Below, in pieces: positions 7,960 through 15,988 of a stretch of DNA of 22,810 bases (positions are counted from its first letter, which is position 1; each line of letters opens with the position of its first letter). Source of the stretch: PHAA01 sp040217755 (GTDB taxonomy: Bacteria; Bacillota; Syntrophomonadia; Syntrophomonadales; Syntrophomonadaceae); the NCBI GenBank assembly GCA_040217755.1, contig JBEHWJ010000026.1, positions 1-22,810 of the forward strand, written 5' to 3'. The notes beneath the pieces are model-generated. The model did not search any database. It worked only from the letters and a program-made list of their open reading frames with translations, and was not told the origin of the DNA. A program made the translations under genes and the position numbers.

Positions 7960-7988
7960 ATTCTAAAGATAATTCACCCTTATTTCAA
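7960..7988 (-). promoter_or_regulatory. Sigma-A-type promoter of the DUF523-thiolase operon
   Basis: On the minus strand, -35 TTGAAA (7983-7988) and -10 TAGAAT (7960-7965) are separated by 17 bases. Transcription would start only a few bases before the GGAGG of the DUF523 gene, giving a very short leader. Confidence 0.7.
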
Positions 7989-8091
7989 CTGCTGCCGATT
8001 TTTATCCGGATATGGTCTTATGGGTCAACATTACGCGAATCAGGCTGTTCTCTGCCGGACGCACGATGATAGTACAGATTATCCAGCTATT

Positions 8092-8119
8092 TTGACAAAC
8101 CCGACCGCATATCTATTAG
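8092..8119 (+). promoter_or_regulatory. Probable promoter of the CHAP gene
   Basis: A perfect -35 TTGACA (8092-8097) is followed after 16 bases by TATTAG (8114-8119), a moderate -10 match. The predicted start site is near 8126, about 25 bases before the ATG at 8153. Confidence 0.5.
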
Positions 8120-8152
8120 TGATTGGAGGGGCGCTCGTGTTGGAGTTCGCTT

Positions 8153-8800
8153 ATGATACGGAAAAAATACCGCAACGGGTTGTTTAGGCCCCGCCGCCGG
8201 GTCTTCCGGGGCATGGCCGGGGTAGCGGCAGGGGCCCGGGTGCTGCTGGTAATAACCGTAATCATGCTGTTAACCTTGGTATCGTGGTCGTATTATCGGC
8301 ACCACCACCCTGTCATCGGCCAGGAGATAGACGAATATCGCGGGGTGGCTGTTTATTTTAATGGTGAGCAGATAGACCGCAGCCATGGACAACATTATAG
8401 CCCCGATGGATATTATTATGGTCAGAAATGGCAGTGCGTGGAATTTGCCAAGCGTTATTACTTCGAGTCTCTCCATCACCGCATGCCGGACGCTTTCGGC
8501 GATGCCCGGGATTTCTGGGATGAAGGCGTGGCATCAGGCAAGCTGAATCATCGCCGGGGTCTGCTCCAGTACCGTAATGGAGGGGAAGTCCCACCCCGGG
8601 TCGACGATCTGCTGGTCTACACCGATGGGAATTATGGCCATTTGGCGGTTATCAGTAAAGTAGGGGAGGATGAGATCGAGGTAGTCCAGCAAAATGTAGC
8701 CGGGCGTTCCCGCCAGCGGCTGACTTATATGCAAAGTGCAGGCCGTCACTATGTCGGCAGCGGCCAACAGCCGGTTGGCTGGCTCCGCTTGGAAGATTAA
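8153..8800 (+). CDS. Membrane-anchored CHAP-domain hydrolase
   Basis: A 215-residue protein with an N-terminal membrane anchor and an extracellular CHAP (Cys-His amidase/peptidase) domain. The ATG at 8153 has GGAG 7 bases upstream; a TTG at 8123 in the same frame would add 10 residues. After a basic start (RKKYRNGLFRPRRR), residues 30-45 form the membrane segment VLLVITVIMLLTLVSW. The catalytic Cys95 lies in KWQCVEFAKRYY, His163 in NYGHLAVIS, and a polar Asn181 in VVQQNVAG. The enzyme probably cleaves an amide in peptidoglycan or, as in glutathionylspermidine amidase-like CHAP proteins, in a small peptide conjugate. It is a single-gene unit ended by a bidirectional terminator. Confidence 0.85.
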   Translation: MIRKKYRNGLFRPRRRVFRGMAGVAAGARVLLVITVIMLLTLVSWSYYRHHHPVIGQEIDEYRGVAVYFNGEQIDRSHGQHYSPDGYYYGQKWQCVEFAKRYYFESLHHRMPDAFGDARDFWDEGVASGKLNHRRGLLQYRNGGEVPPRVDDLLVYTDGNYGHLAVISKVGEDEIEVVQQNVAGRSRQRLTYMQSAGRHYVGSGQQPVGWLRLED

Positions 8801-8814
8801 GGGAGAAGAAAAGG

Positions 8815-8852
8815 GGAGCCGGAAGGGATATCCCCACCGGCTCCGCATTTTT
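8815..8852. terminator. Bidirectional terminator between CHAP and cupin genes
   Basis: GGAGCCGG (8815-8822) pairs with CCGGCTCC (8837-8844). A TTTTT run follows on the plus strand, and CCTTTTCTTCT follows on the minus strand. It lies between two convergent genes and could stop both transcripts. Confidence 0.8.
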
Positions 8853-8889
8853 CGCTTTTGGTATATTCGATTAGGATATAGCAGCAGGT

Positions 8890-9630
8890 TCAGCTCAATG
8901 TTTTGATTTTATTGAGGGAGAACTCTATTTCCGTTTGGATGTATTCTGGGGATGAACCCCGCCGGGCCTGCTGCAGTACATCCCCGGCCCACGGCTCCGC
9001 AATCGTTCCCAGGCTGCGGATAGCGTAAATCCGCTTATTGATTGAAGGCGGATACATACGTTGAACGGTATTGTTGTGCCGGTTGAAATAATTGATATAA
9101 CCCTTGCGCACTGGCCTTCCATATACATGGACGGTGACCGCGGTACGGTCGTCCAAGGCTGCCATCTGGTGGATACCGTCATTGACCGGGAGCACAAAGG
9201 TCGTTTGTCCCGGGGCCAGCTGTGCTTCGGAAACCTGTTTCACCTCCGCGCGGTTGACATCGCTGCCATCGTCGACGCGGGCAAATTTCCTTTCCTCGAC
9301 GCGGTTGATACAAGCCCCTACCAAACCCCAGGCGCCATGGTCATGGACAGGATAGGTCTCATCCGGCTCCCATATGAACGCCCGCACCGAAAACAGTTTT
9401 TCCGGGCTGTGATAAAGCTGGATGTCGTAGGGGTCGATGGACTGCCATTGGGAATGCAGGAAGGCGTCGTCCAGTACCAGTTGGCTCAATACCGGCCGCA
9501 GCCATTCCTGGTTGGATGTCAGTTCAGCCAGCATCTGACGGCCTTCATCCAGTATTTGCTCCAGCCCCGGGTTTCTCTTCAGAAATGAAGTAAACCGGCC
9601 GGTAAATTGCTCCAGGTTATCAATACCCAT
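8890..9630 (-). CDS. Cysteine dioxygenase-like cupin protein
   Basis: A 246-residue predicted mononuclear-iron enzyme of the cysteine dioxygenase / double-stranded beta-helix superfamily. GAGGAGG lies 9 bases before the ATG. The cupin core covers about residues 80-172: PVHDHGAWGLVG gives His96 and His98, GIHQMA gives His154, and TVHVYG closes the barrel. This is a three-histidine metal site as in thiol dioxygenases. A helical N-terminal region of about 75 residues and a C-terminal helix-rich tail of about 60 residues extend the core. It lies 37 bases after the QueG-like gene and is probably co-transcribed with it. An oxygen-using enzyme would be odd in a strict anaerobe, so it may detoxify or have another reaction; the substrate is uncertain. 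Confidence 0.8.
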   Translation of the reverse strand: MGIDNLEQFTGRFTSFLKRNPGLEQILDEGRQMLAELTSNQEWLRPVLSQLVLDDAFLHSQWQSIDPYDIQLYHSPEKLFSVRAFIWEPDETYPVHDHGAWGLVGACINRVEERKFARVDDGSDVNRAEVKQVSEAQLAPGQTTFVLPVNDGIHQMAALDDRTAVTVHVYGRPVRKGYINYFNRHNNTVQRMYPPSINKRIYAIRSLGTIAEPWAGDVLQQARRGSSPEYIQTEIEFSLNKIKTLS

Positions 9631-9667
9631 ATGTTCGTTCCTCCTCTAACTATTCCTATAATCCTTG

Positions 9668-10510
9668 TCAGCGCGGGAAGTCTTTATTCCAGCTGCCGTA
9701 TTTGCGCACATGGGTCCAGGTCCGATAGCGGGGATCATCAGGATTGGCTTTAAGCGCTTCAGCTTCCTCCAGGTATTTGTTGCGGATCCCCTTTTGCTTG
9801 TAAAGACGACGATCTTTGCCCACCGGGCAGACCTTGGTGCATATCCCGCAGGGGTAAGCCTTATCAGCGGTCAATTCACGGTGCCTCTCCAGGCAGGGTG
9901 ATAATTTGAATTCACCTTTGTACCTATCTTCCAGCATGACCAGGGCATTGACCGGGCAACACATGGCACAGGTCCCGCATTTGATGCACAGTTCCTTGTC
10001 CATCATCGTATCTGGTTCCAGGACTGCTGCGGTGAAGACGGACACAAACCTGACCCGGGGGCCGAATTCAGGTGTCAGCAGACAATTGCTAACCCCCACT
10101 GTCCCCAAGCCGGCATATCTGGCAGCGGTAATATGGTTGAAGGCGGCAGCTGGCCGGTCCCGCAAGAGCCTGAGACTGCCGAACCCATCCCGGGCAAAGA
10201 AATAGGAGGCGTGGCCCAAGCGGTTAAGGTAGCGTACAAGGTTGTAGGCCATGGCGTCCAGGGTACGATTGGCGGTATCATACATCTCTTTATGCAGGAT
10301 CGACGGGGTGGTTTCGACGATCGGCAAAGGCATCGCCACTCCCAGTACGATTACTGTGCGGGCCGGCTCCCAAAGCGATTGGGGCCGGAACTCGACCGGG
10401 CATTCATTTAATTCATTCCACCGCTCTACCGGGGCGAAACCGATTAGATCAGCCCCGGCATCCAGGCAAAATTGCTTGATCTTATTGCGCAGTTCACTAT
10501 CGCCAGCCAT
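9668..10510 (-). CDS. QueG-like double [4Fe-4S] cluster protein, short form
   Basis: A 280-residue protein related to epoxyqueuosine reductase (QueG) and reductive dehalogenase iron-sulfur domains. An AGAGGAG site precedes the ATG. The N-terminal ~160 residues match the corrinoid-binding type region (DLIGFAPVERW, YAGLGTVGVSNCLLTPEFGP). Cluster 1 uses Cys175, 178, 181 and 185 (CIKCGTCAMCCP); cluster 2 uses Cys206, 221, 224 and 228 (CGICTKVCPVGKD). True QueG is about 100 residues longer, with C-terminal HEAT repeats and a DYH signature. Both appear to be missing here, so a role in queuosine synthesis is doubtful. It heads a two-gene unit with the cupin. A redox role on a small molecule or corrinoid is possible. 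Confidence 0.85.
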   Translation of the reverse strand: MAGDSELRNKIKQFCLDAGADLIGFAPVERWNELNECPVEFRPQSLWEPARTVIVLGVAMPLPIVETTPSILHKEMYDTANRTLDAMAYNLVRYLNRLGHASYFFARDGFGSLRLLRDRPAAAFNHITAARYAGLGTVGVSNCLLTPEFGPRVRFVSVFTAAVLEPDTMMDKELCIKCGTCAMCCPVNALVMLEDRYKGEFKLSPCLERHRELTADKAYPCGICTKVCPVGKDRRLYKQKGIRNKYLEEAEALKANPDDPRYRTWTHVRKYGSWNKDFPR

Positions 10511-10712
10511 TTACGGCAACTCCTCTCCAACCGACTCCCACGTTGCTCTATTGAGCCTAATTATACTACAGATGACCCGGGGATGGTCGGCGCAAGAGGC
10601 ATATTAGTCCTGGGATACCTTTATTAATGAAGGCGTGAACGTTTTTATCACATGCTTGTTAAGGGTTTCATATCTTAAAGGTAAATAGAATAATAAGTGG
10701 GGGTAATAATTT
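10511..10712. other. Divergent intergenic region between the QueG-like and YheC/D genes
   Basis: 202 bases, no ORF. A minus-strand TATAAT at 10560-10565 could serve the QueG-like gene, but no good -35 box precedes it. On the plus side the candidate promoter is the sigma-K-like element at 10649-10677, listed separately. Confidence 0.4.
10649..10677 (+). promoter_or_regulatory. Possible sigma-K-like promoter for the first YheC/D gene
   Basis: CACA (10649-10652) and CATATCTTA (10669-10677) are separated by 16 bases. This fits the sporulation sigma-K pattern mACm-N16-CATAnnnTA. The predicted start would be near 10684, about 29 bases before the ATG at 10713 and upstream of the GTGGGGG binding site. 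The match is short and could be chance. Confidence 0.35.
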
Positions 10713-12080
10713 ATGATGCTGGCGACACCGGTGATGGTAAGTCGAAACACCAACCTCAGCGAGCAGACCTTGAGACTGAGCCGGGAAGTCGCCCGGAACC
10801 TGAACTTGGCCGATGGAGACATGGTGGAATTCGGCGTCGGCCGAATCGAGACGCGTTTTAAGATAAGGACCGCCGATAGGACTGGGTCGTTTATCCAGCT
10901 TAGTCCCGCCGCGTTGAACCGTCTCCACCTGCCATCGGCCCGCCGCTATTGTATAAACGCCGAGGAAAACCACCTTAAGCTGGGCCCGGTGGTGGGGATA
11001 ATGCATAAAAGCAGCGGTGACCTCAATCGTCCCTTCGATGGCCAAACCCAGTTTATCAAGGAGCTCAATATCGAGGGGGCCCGTCTGGGTGAATTTTGCT
11101 TCGGTTTCGATCCTCGCCAGATTAATTTTGCCAATCGGACCGTGGTGGGTTATATCTGGCGCCGGGGCGGTTGGCGCCGCGGCGTTTTCCCCATCCCCGA
11201 TGTGGTTTATCCGCGCGACGTATCCTACTCGGTCGCCAACCTCAATTTGCGCCGCCGGCTGCATGGCCTGGGCTGCAAATTTATCAACCCGCCCCTGATG
11301 GGCAAATGGCGGACCTACCGCATCCTATCCGAATCTGAAGAACTCAAGAAGTATGTCCCCGATACCAACCGCGCCAGCAGTTTTCAGCAGATCGACCGCA
11401 TGCTGCGCAAATATGGTGCCGTTTATATCAAACCCATAAACGGCTCCATGGGGCGCAATATAATCAAGGTAAGCCGGGGAAGAAATGCGGGTTCCTACCG
11501 ATACCAATACAAAGTCAACTACCAACCTTATACCGGATACGCATCCAACCGTAACGTCCTGCGCCAAAACCTGAGAAGGATAATGCGGGGCCATAATTAT
11601 ATCGTCCAGCAGCCGATAAACCTATTACAGGTAAACGGCAGTATTTGCGACCTTCGGGTGATGGTGCAGAAGGATGGCACGGGGGATTGGTCGGTGACCG
11701 GCAAAGCTTTCCGGATTGGACCCAGGGGCTCTATCACCAGCAATATCTCCGGGGGCGGCAGCGGGAGTAAGGTGGGGTCGGTATTGAGACGCCGCTTCCC
11801 GGACGCCGAGGTAAGGCAGCGAATCATCCAGGAGGTCGATCAACTGGCAATCGAGGTCGCCCGCGAGCTTGAAAATGAGGCTGGTAACATCGGCGAGTTG
11901 GGGATCGATATTGGCATCGATGTACGGGGGAAAGTATGGTTTATCGAAGCTAACCTGAAACCAGCCCGCAGAGTGTTCATCCTGATCGGAGAACCGTTGA
12001 CCCGTCGTATGACCGTGCGCCGACCTATGCTATATGCCCGCCATCTGGCCGGGTTCGAGTTGGGAGAGGTTGATGCCTGA
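10713..12080 (+). CDS. YheC/YheD-type ATP-grasp ligase 1
   Basis: A 455-residue protein of the YheC/YheD ATP-grasp family, which is linked to the spore coat in Bacillus. Members are predicted to join a carboxylate to an amine using ATP. Residues 1-95 form a beta-rich N-terminal domain (LSREVARNLNLADGD ... LSPAALNRLHLPS), perhaps two related halves. The ATP-grasp part starts near residue 160 with the family signature FINPPLMGKWRTYRIL. It continues with YIKPINGSMGRNI (Lys240 and the Gly-rich loop), CDLRVMVQK (Asp313), ELGIDIGID (Glu395) and the metal motif FIEANLKP (Glu412, Asn414). All key residues are present. The GTGGGGG ribosome site is 9 bases before the start. The stop overlaps the next start by one base. 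Confidence 0.9.
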   Translation: MMLATPVMVSRNTNLSEQTLRLSREVARNLNLADGDMVEFGVGRIETRFKIRTADRTGSFIQLSPAALNRLHLPSARRYCINAEENHLKLGPVVGIMHKSSGDLNRPFDGQTQFIKELNIEGARLGEFCFGFDPRQINFANRTVVGYIWRRGGWRRGVFPIPDVVYPRDVSYSVANLNLRRRLHGLGCKFINPPLMGKWRTYRILSESEELKKYVPDTNRASSFQQIDRMLRKYGAVYIKPINGSMGRNIIKVSRGRNAGSYRYQYKVNYQPYTGYASNRNVLRQNLRRIMRGHNYIVQQPINLLQVNGSICDLRVMVQKDGTGDWSVTGKAFRIGPRGSITSNISGGGSGSKVGSVLRRRFPDAEVRQRIIQEVDQLAIEVARELENEAGNIGELGIDIGIDVRGKVWFIEANLKPARRVFILIGEPLTRRMTVRRPMLYARHLAGFELGEVDA

Positions 12081-13423
12081 TGCAGACCAGCGGTGAAATT
12101 TACGTGGCTCGAAAGACGCTTAAGCGGTTGGGTATACCGAACTCCGAACAGATAAAGGTGAGGGTCGGGGTAAAAACAGTTTGGGCCCGGTTGGTGGTGC
12201 GGGAAAACATGCCGGCCAGTTATCGGTTGTCAGACGGTTTGGTCCAGGCCTTGCACCTATATAGCCGGGCCGCTCTGCGCCTCCGCTACGACCGGGACAA
12301 CGAAGCTATCCATATCGGTCCCTTGATAGGTATCCTCATCGATTTTTTGCCCAACAAAGAGGAATATGACCCCAAAAGCGTTCAGGCCGAGCTTATCTAT
12401 CTCAGTACCATCGGTAAGCGTCTGCCGGCCCAGTTCTTTATATTCACACCGGGTTGTATCAACTGGAGCAACCAGACCGTCCGAGGTTACGTGTGGCGCA
12501 ACGGGGGCCTGGAGCGGGGGAGATGGTCCAGCTCCGTTTATCCGCTCCCGGATGTGGTTTATGACCGCATCTCCACCCGGCTGGCCCAGGCCCGCAGCAA
12601 AAATACGCGCCAACGGCTCATGAATATGCCCAATCTTCATTATTTTAATCCATCTTTTCTGAACAAATGGCGAGTCCACCAGCTGCTGGCCGAAAATGTA
12701 GATTTACATCTCTACCTGCCCGAAACCCACCTATTAAACCTGACCAATCTGGAGGCTATGGCCGGCAAGTACAAAGTCCTCTACCTCAAGCCCTGCAATG
12801 GCAGCCTGGGTGCCCGCATCATCAAGGCGAACGTCGGCGACTATAAACTTAACTACACCGTCTATAATCGTGGACGCCGTTATGGACAGGCGGCCACTCC
12901 GGCGGAGATGCTGCACGCCACCAGGTTTACCCGGGGAAAGCGTAGCTATATAGTCCAACAGGGGATAGACCTGGATACCATTAATGGTTCCCCCTTCGAC
13001 CTGCGCATCATCATTCAAAAAAACAGCGAAGGCAAATGGCAGGTAAGCAAGAAATTTGCCCGGGTGGCCGCACGCGGCAGCAGTATAGCCAACCTCAGCC
13101 GGGGGGGGACGGCCGAGACCAGCCAGAAGGTTATGGCCAAGGTTTTCCGCGGCAACCGCCAGTTGGTCAAAGAAAAAAACGAAGAATTGAAACATCTCTG
13201 CCTGACCGTAGCTGAGACCCTGGAATCCAACAGCCACCAGATTTATGGCGAACTGGGTCTGGATGTCGGCATCGATAAACGCGGCCGTCTCTGGATAATC
13301 GAAGTAAACTCCAAGCCCCGCAAGACCACGGTCACCAGTACGTCCCAGGCGATAGTGCGCAACAGCTTTCAGCGGCCGCTCCAGTATGCCATTTACCTGG
13401 CTGGTTTCCGCAAGACCAGATAA
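12080..13423 (+). CDS. YheC/YheD-type ATP-grasp ligase 2
   Basis: A 447-residue paralogue of the previous gene with the same architecture. The TGATG overlap at 12078-12082 means coupled translation, so the two proteins are probably made together. A beta-rich N-terminal domain covers residues 1-88. The signature HYFNPSFLNKWRVHQLL lies near residues 187-203, the ATP loop YLKPCNGSLGARI has Lys237, FDLRIIIQKN has Asp307, ELGLDVGID starts at 391, and the metal motif IIEVNSKP has Glu408 and Asn410. It is catalytically intact by these criteria. It differs from paralogue 1 in the region between the ATP loop and the IVQQ motif, where substrate could bind, so the two may use different substrates. The product is unknown. 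Confidence 0.9.
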   Translation: MQTSGEIYVARKTLKRLGIPNSEQIKVRVGVKTVWARLVVRENMPASYRLSDGLVQALHLYSRAALRLRYDRDNEAIHIGPLIGILIDFLPNKEEYDPKSVQAELIYLSTIGKRLPAQFFIFTPGCINWSNQTVRGYVWRNGGLERGRWSSSVYPLPDVVYDRISTRLAQARSKNTRQRLMNMPNLHYFNPSFLNKWRVHQLLAENVDLHLYLPETHLLNLTNLEAMAGKYKVLYLKPCNGSLGARIIKANVGDYKLNYTVYNRGRRYGQAATPAEMLHATRFTRGKRSYIVQQGIDLDTINGSPFDLRIIIQKNSEGKWQVSKKFARVAARGSSIANLSRGGTAETSQKVMAKVFRGNRQLVKEKNEELKHLCLTVAETLESNSHQIYGELGLDVGIDKRGRLWIIEVNSKPRKTTVTSTSQAIVRNSFQRPLQYAIYLAGFRKTR

Positions 13424-13530
13424 TAATTGGCCGCCAGACACCAACATTTGATTTATTCCCTATTCCCGGAGTGGTAATATTGATGATAGCAGAATCGGTG
13501 CCACAGCAGGAAAGGAGCCACGGTTAGCGA

Positions 13531-14712
13531 ATGTTGATGAAAAAAGTGCGGACAAGTCGTCTTATTACCATAATGCTTATGGTTTTGATACTGTCGGCGG
13601 CGGGTGGGTGCGGTCTTTCCAGCGGCCTCCGGCAGCAATCCCCCGGTCCCAATCAGCCGGAGACCAGCCAGAGCGGTACCCCGGCGCCCAGCAGTCTGCT
13701 GATCAACAGCCCGGTCATTATCGGTACCTCGAGCATAGCCGACATCGTGGAAAAGGTGAGTCCGGCGGTGGTAAACATTGAGACTACCACTACCGTCAAC
13801 AGCAACGACGTCTTCTTCAACAACGATTTTTTCCGCGAGTTCTTCGGCGATAGCGGACGGGTCCCCCAAAGCAATGTCCAGACCGGGGTGGGGACTGGCT
13901 TCCTGATCAGCGCCGATGGCTATATCTTGACCAATCAACACGTAATAGATGGTGCATCCAAAATCGTGGTCCGCATGGCGGACACAGACAAGGGCTTGGA
14001 CGCCACCGTGGTGGGCCAGGACTATGAATTGGACCTGGCCATCATCAAGGTGTCCGCTGATAAAAAATTTACCACCCTTAACATGGGTGATTCCGACCGC
14101 ATACGGGTGGGAGACTGGGTGGTGGCCATCGGGAACCCCTATGGGCTGGACCATACCGTCACGGTAGGGGTGATAAGTGCCAAAGGCCGCCCCATAAACA
14201 TTGAGGACCGGGTTTACCGAAACCTCATCCAGACTGATGCCGCCATCAATCCAGGCAATAGCGGCGGGCCTCTCCTCAATACCAACGGTGAAGTGGTGGG
14301 GATCAATACCGCCGTAAATTATGAAGCCCAGGGCATAGGTTTTGCTATCTCGATTAATACTGCCAAAGAGATAATCGAAGAACTCATCCGCACCGGCAAG
14401 GTGGTCCGGCCCTACATCGGGGTTTGGCTCGAACCTATGAACGAGACATTGGCGGCCCGGCTCAATATCGAGAATTCCGGGGTGATAGTAGCCAACGTGA
14501 TCCCGGGTGGTCCGGCCGAAAGAGCCGGCTTAAGGGTGAATGACGTCATTGTCAGCTTGAACGATACCCCCATCAAGGATTATGATGGCCTGCAGAATTA
14601 CCTCCGGACCAGGAAGGTAGGGGAGGCCATCACGGTGAAGGTTATCCGCAACGGCAACACCCTGTCTATTCCAGTATCCCTGGCCGAGAAGCCGCAAAAC
14701 AGTTCCCGGTAG
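13531..14712 (+). CDS. HtrA/DegP-family serine protease, lipoprotein with PDZ domain
   Basis: A 393-residue trypsin-like protease that degrades or processes proteins outside the membrane. Residues 10-27 form a lipoprotein-type signal (LMVLILSAAGGC, Cys27), followed by a Ser/Pro/Gln-rich linker to about residue 65. The protease domain has His137 (TNQHVID), Asp168 (LDLAIIKV) and Ser244 (NPGNSGGP); the triad is complete. One PDZ domain follows from about residue 295 (RPYIGVWLEP ... GGPAERAGLRVNDVI). AAAGGAG lies 13 bases before the ATG at 13531, which is long; the start could instead be the ATG at 13537. It follows the paired YheC/D genes by 107 bases, so it may serve surface quality control alongside them; that link is weak. 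Confidence 0.93.
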   Translation: MLMKKVRTSRLITIMLMVLILSAAGGCGLSSGLRQQSPGPNQPETSQSGTPAPSSLLINSPVIIGTSSIADIVEKVSPAVVNIETTTTVNSNDVFFNNDFFREFFGDSGRVPQSNVQTGVGTGFLISADGYILTNQHVIDGASKIVVRMADTDKGLDATVVGQDYELDLAIIKVSADKKFTTLNMGDSDRIRVGDWVVAIGNPYGLDHTVTVGVISAKGRPINIEDRVYRNLIQTDAAINPGNSGGPLLNTNGEVVGINTAVNYEAQGIGFAISINTAKEIIEELIRTGKVVRPYIGVWLEPMNETLAARLNIENSGVIVANVIPGGPAERAGLRVNDVIVSLNDTPIKDYDGLQNYLRTRKVGEAITVKVIRNGNTLSIPVSLAEKPQNSSR

Positions 14713-14771
14713 TTAGAATTCACAACGGCAGGGGACCATCCCGTCGTCTTCGCCAACAACAGATGACTAGG

Positions 14772-14800
14772 GTGGCAATGACAGGAATACTATATATAAT
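14772..14800 (+). promoter_or_regulatory. Probable promoter of the phosphofructokinase gene
   Basis: GTGGCA (14772-14777) and a perfect TATAAT (14795-14800) are separated by 17 bases. The predicted start is near 14808, about 10 bases before the AGGAGGT binding site of the PFK gene. Confidence 0.5.
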
Positions 14801-14831
14801 GTGAAGATTTTATTTAGCAGGAGGTCTTGGG

Positions 14832-15926
14832 GTGGAAAAACATAACCGTATAGGCGTGCTTACCGGTGGCGGTGACTGTCCGGGATTGAATTCCGTCATT
14901 CGCGCTGTCACCAAGGCGGCGGTCAATAAGTATGGCATGGAGGTAGTCGGCTTCCTAGATGGGTTCAAGGGCTTGGTGGAAAACGAATATATGGCCTTGG
15001 ACTTAAAGGCAGTTTCCGGCATCGGTTACCGGGGCGGTACCATTCTGGGCAGCAGCAACCGGGATAATCCCTTTGAGTATTACTCCAGCCAGGATGGCCA
15101 GCGGGTGGCCACCGATCAATCCGAGCGGGCCATCGCCAACCTCAAAGGTTTGGGTTTGGACGGACTGATCGTTATTGGCGGCGACGGCAGCCTTAATATC
15201 GCCCAGCGGCTGTTCGAAAAAGGCGTAGCCGTGGTGGGGGTACCCAAGACCATCGACAACGATCTTTCCGCCACAGATGTCACTTTCGGTTTCAATACCG
15301 CCGTCGATACGGCCTCGCAGGCTCTGGACCGCCTGCATACCACCGCCGAAGCCCACCACCGGGTAATGATCCTGGAGGTCATGGGTCGTTATGCCGGTTG
15401 GATCGCACTGCATGCGGGGATATCAGGTGGAGCCCACCTGATATTGATACCGGAGATACCCTACCAGATAGAACGGGTGATAGCCAAGATCCACAAACGC
15501 CAGTGGCACGGCAAAAAATTCAGCATCATCGTCGTGGCTGAAGGGGCGGCACCACTGGGTGGCAAACAGGTGGTCCAGAAGATGGTGGCCGAAAGCCATG
15601 ACCCGATCCGATTGGGGGGCATCGGACAGCGCCTGGCCCAGGAGATCGAAGAACTGGCCAAAATAGAGACACGGGTTACCGTGCTGGGACATCTGCAGCG
15701 CGGCGGCTCCCCGATACCCTACGACCGCATACTATCAGCCCGCTACGGGGTGGCAGCGGTGGACGCATTGGCAGCCGGACCGGCGGGGACCATGGTAAGC
15801 CTGCGGGGGCAGGAAATCATCACGGTCCCCATCAAAAAGGCAATTAAGGAGTTGAAAAAAGTTGATCCCGAGGGTAGTATGGTAGAAGCGGCCCGGGCCA
15901 TGGACATCGGTTTCGGCGACCGCTAA
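14832..15926 (+). CDS. pfkA: 6-phosphofructokinase (mixed-type, probably ATP-using)
   Basis: A 364-residue glycolytic enzyme that phosphorylates fructose 6-phosphate. It starts at a GTG 6 bases after AGGAGGT. Motifs: LTGGGDCPGLN at the N-terminus, IGGDGSLN (residues 115-122), PKTIDND (138-144, catalytic Asp142), MGRYAGW (184-190), and LGHLQRGGSP near residue 280. The two positions that separate donor types are Gly119 (E. coli Gly104, an ATP-type residue) and Lys139 (E. coli Gly124, a lysine typical of PPi enzymes). That mix marks the long group III ('mixed') PFKs, where the glycine predicts ATP as donor. The PH-domain protein gene follows after 62 bases and may be co-transcribed. Confidence 0.94.
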   Translation: MEKHNRIGVLTGGGDCPGLNSVIRAVTKAAVNKYGMEVVGFLDGFKGLVENEYMALDLKAVSGIGYRGGTILGSSNRDNPFEYYSSQDGQRVATDQSERAIANLKGLGLDGLIVIGGDGSLNIAQRLFEKGVAVVGVPKTIDNDLSATDVTFGFNTAVDTASQALDRLHTTAEAHHRVMILEVMGRYAGWIALHAGISGGAHLILIPEIPYQIERVIAKIHKRQWHGKKFSIIVVAEGAAPLGGKQVVQKMVAESHDPIRLGGIGQRLAQEIEELAKIETRVTVLGHLQRGGSPIPYDRILSARYGVAAVDALAAGPAGTMVSLRGQEIITVPIKKAIKELKKVDPEGSMVEAARAMDIGFGDR

Positions 15927-15988
15927 GGAGCGTTGGGTTTCTTGCGGGGGCAAGGAGAGATTATGATAGGCGGGAGTGTGGATAGGCT

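Noticed and set aside
10668..11264. 198-residue minus-strand frame opposite ATP-grasp gene 1
   Set aside because: Antisense to a conserved N-terminal domain; no start signals.
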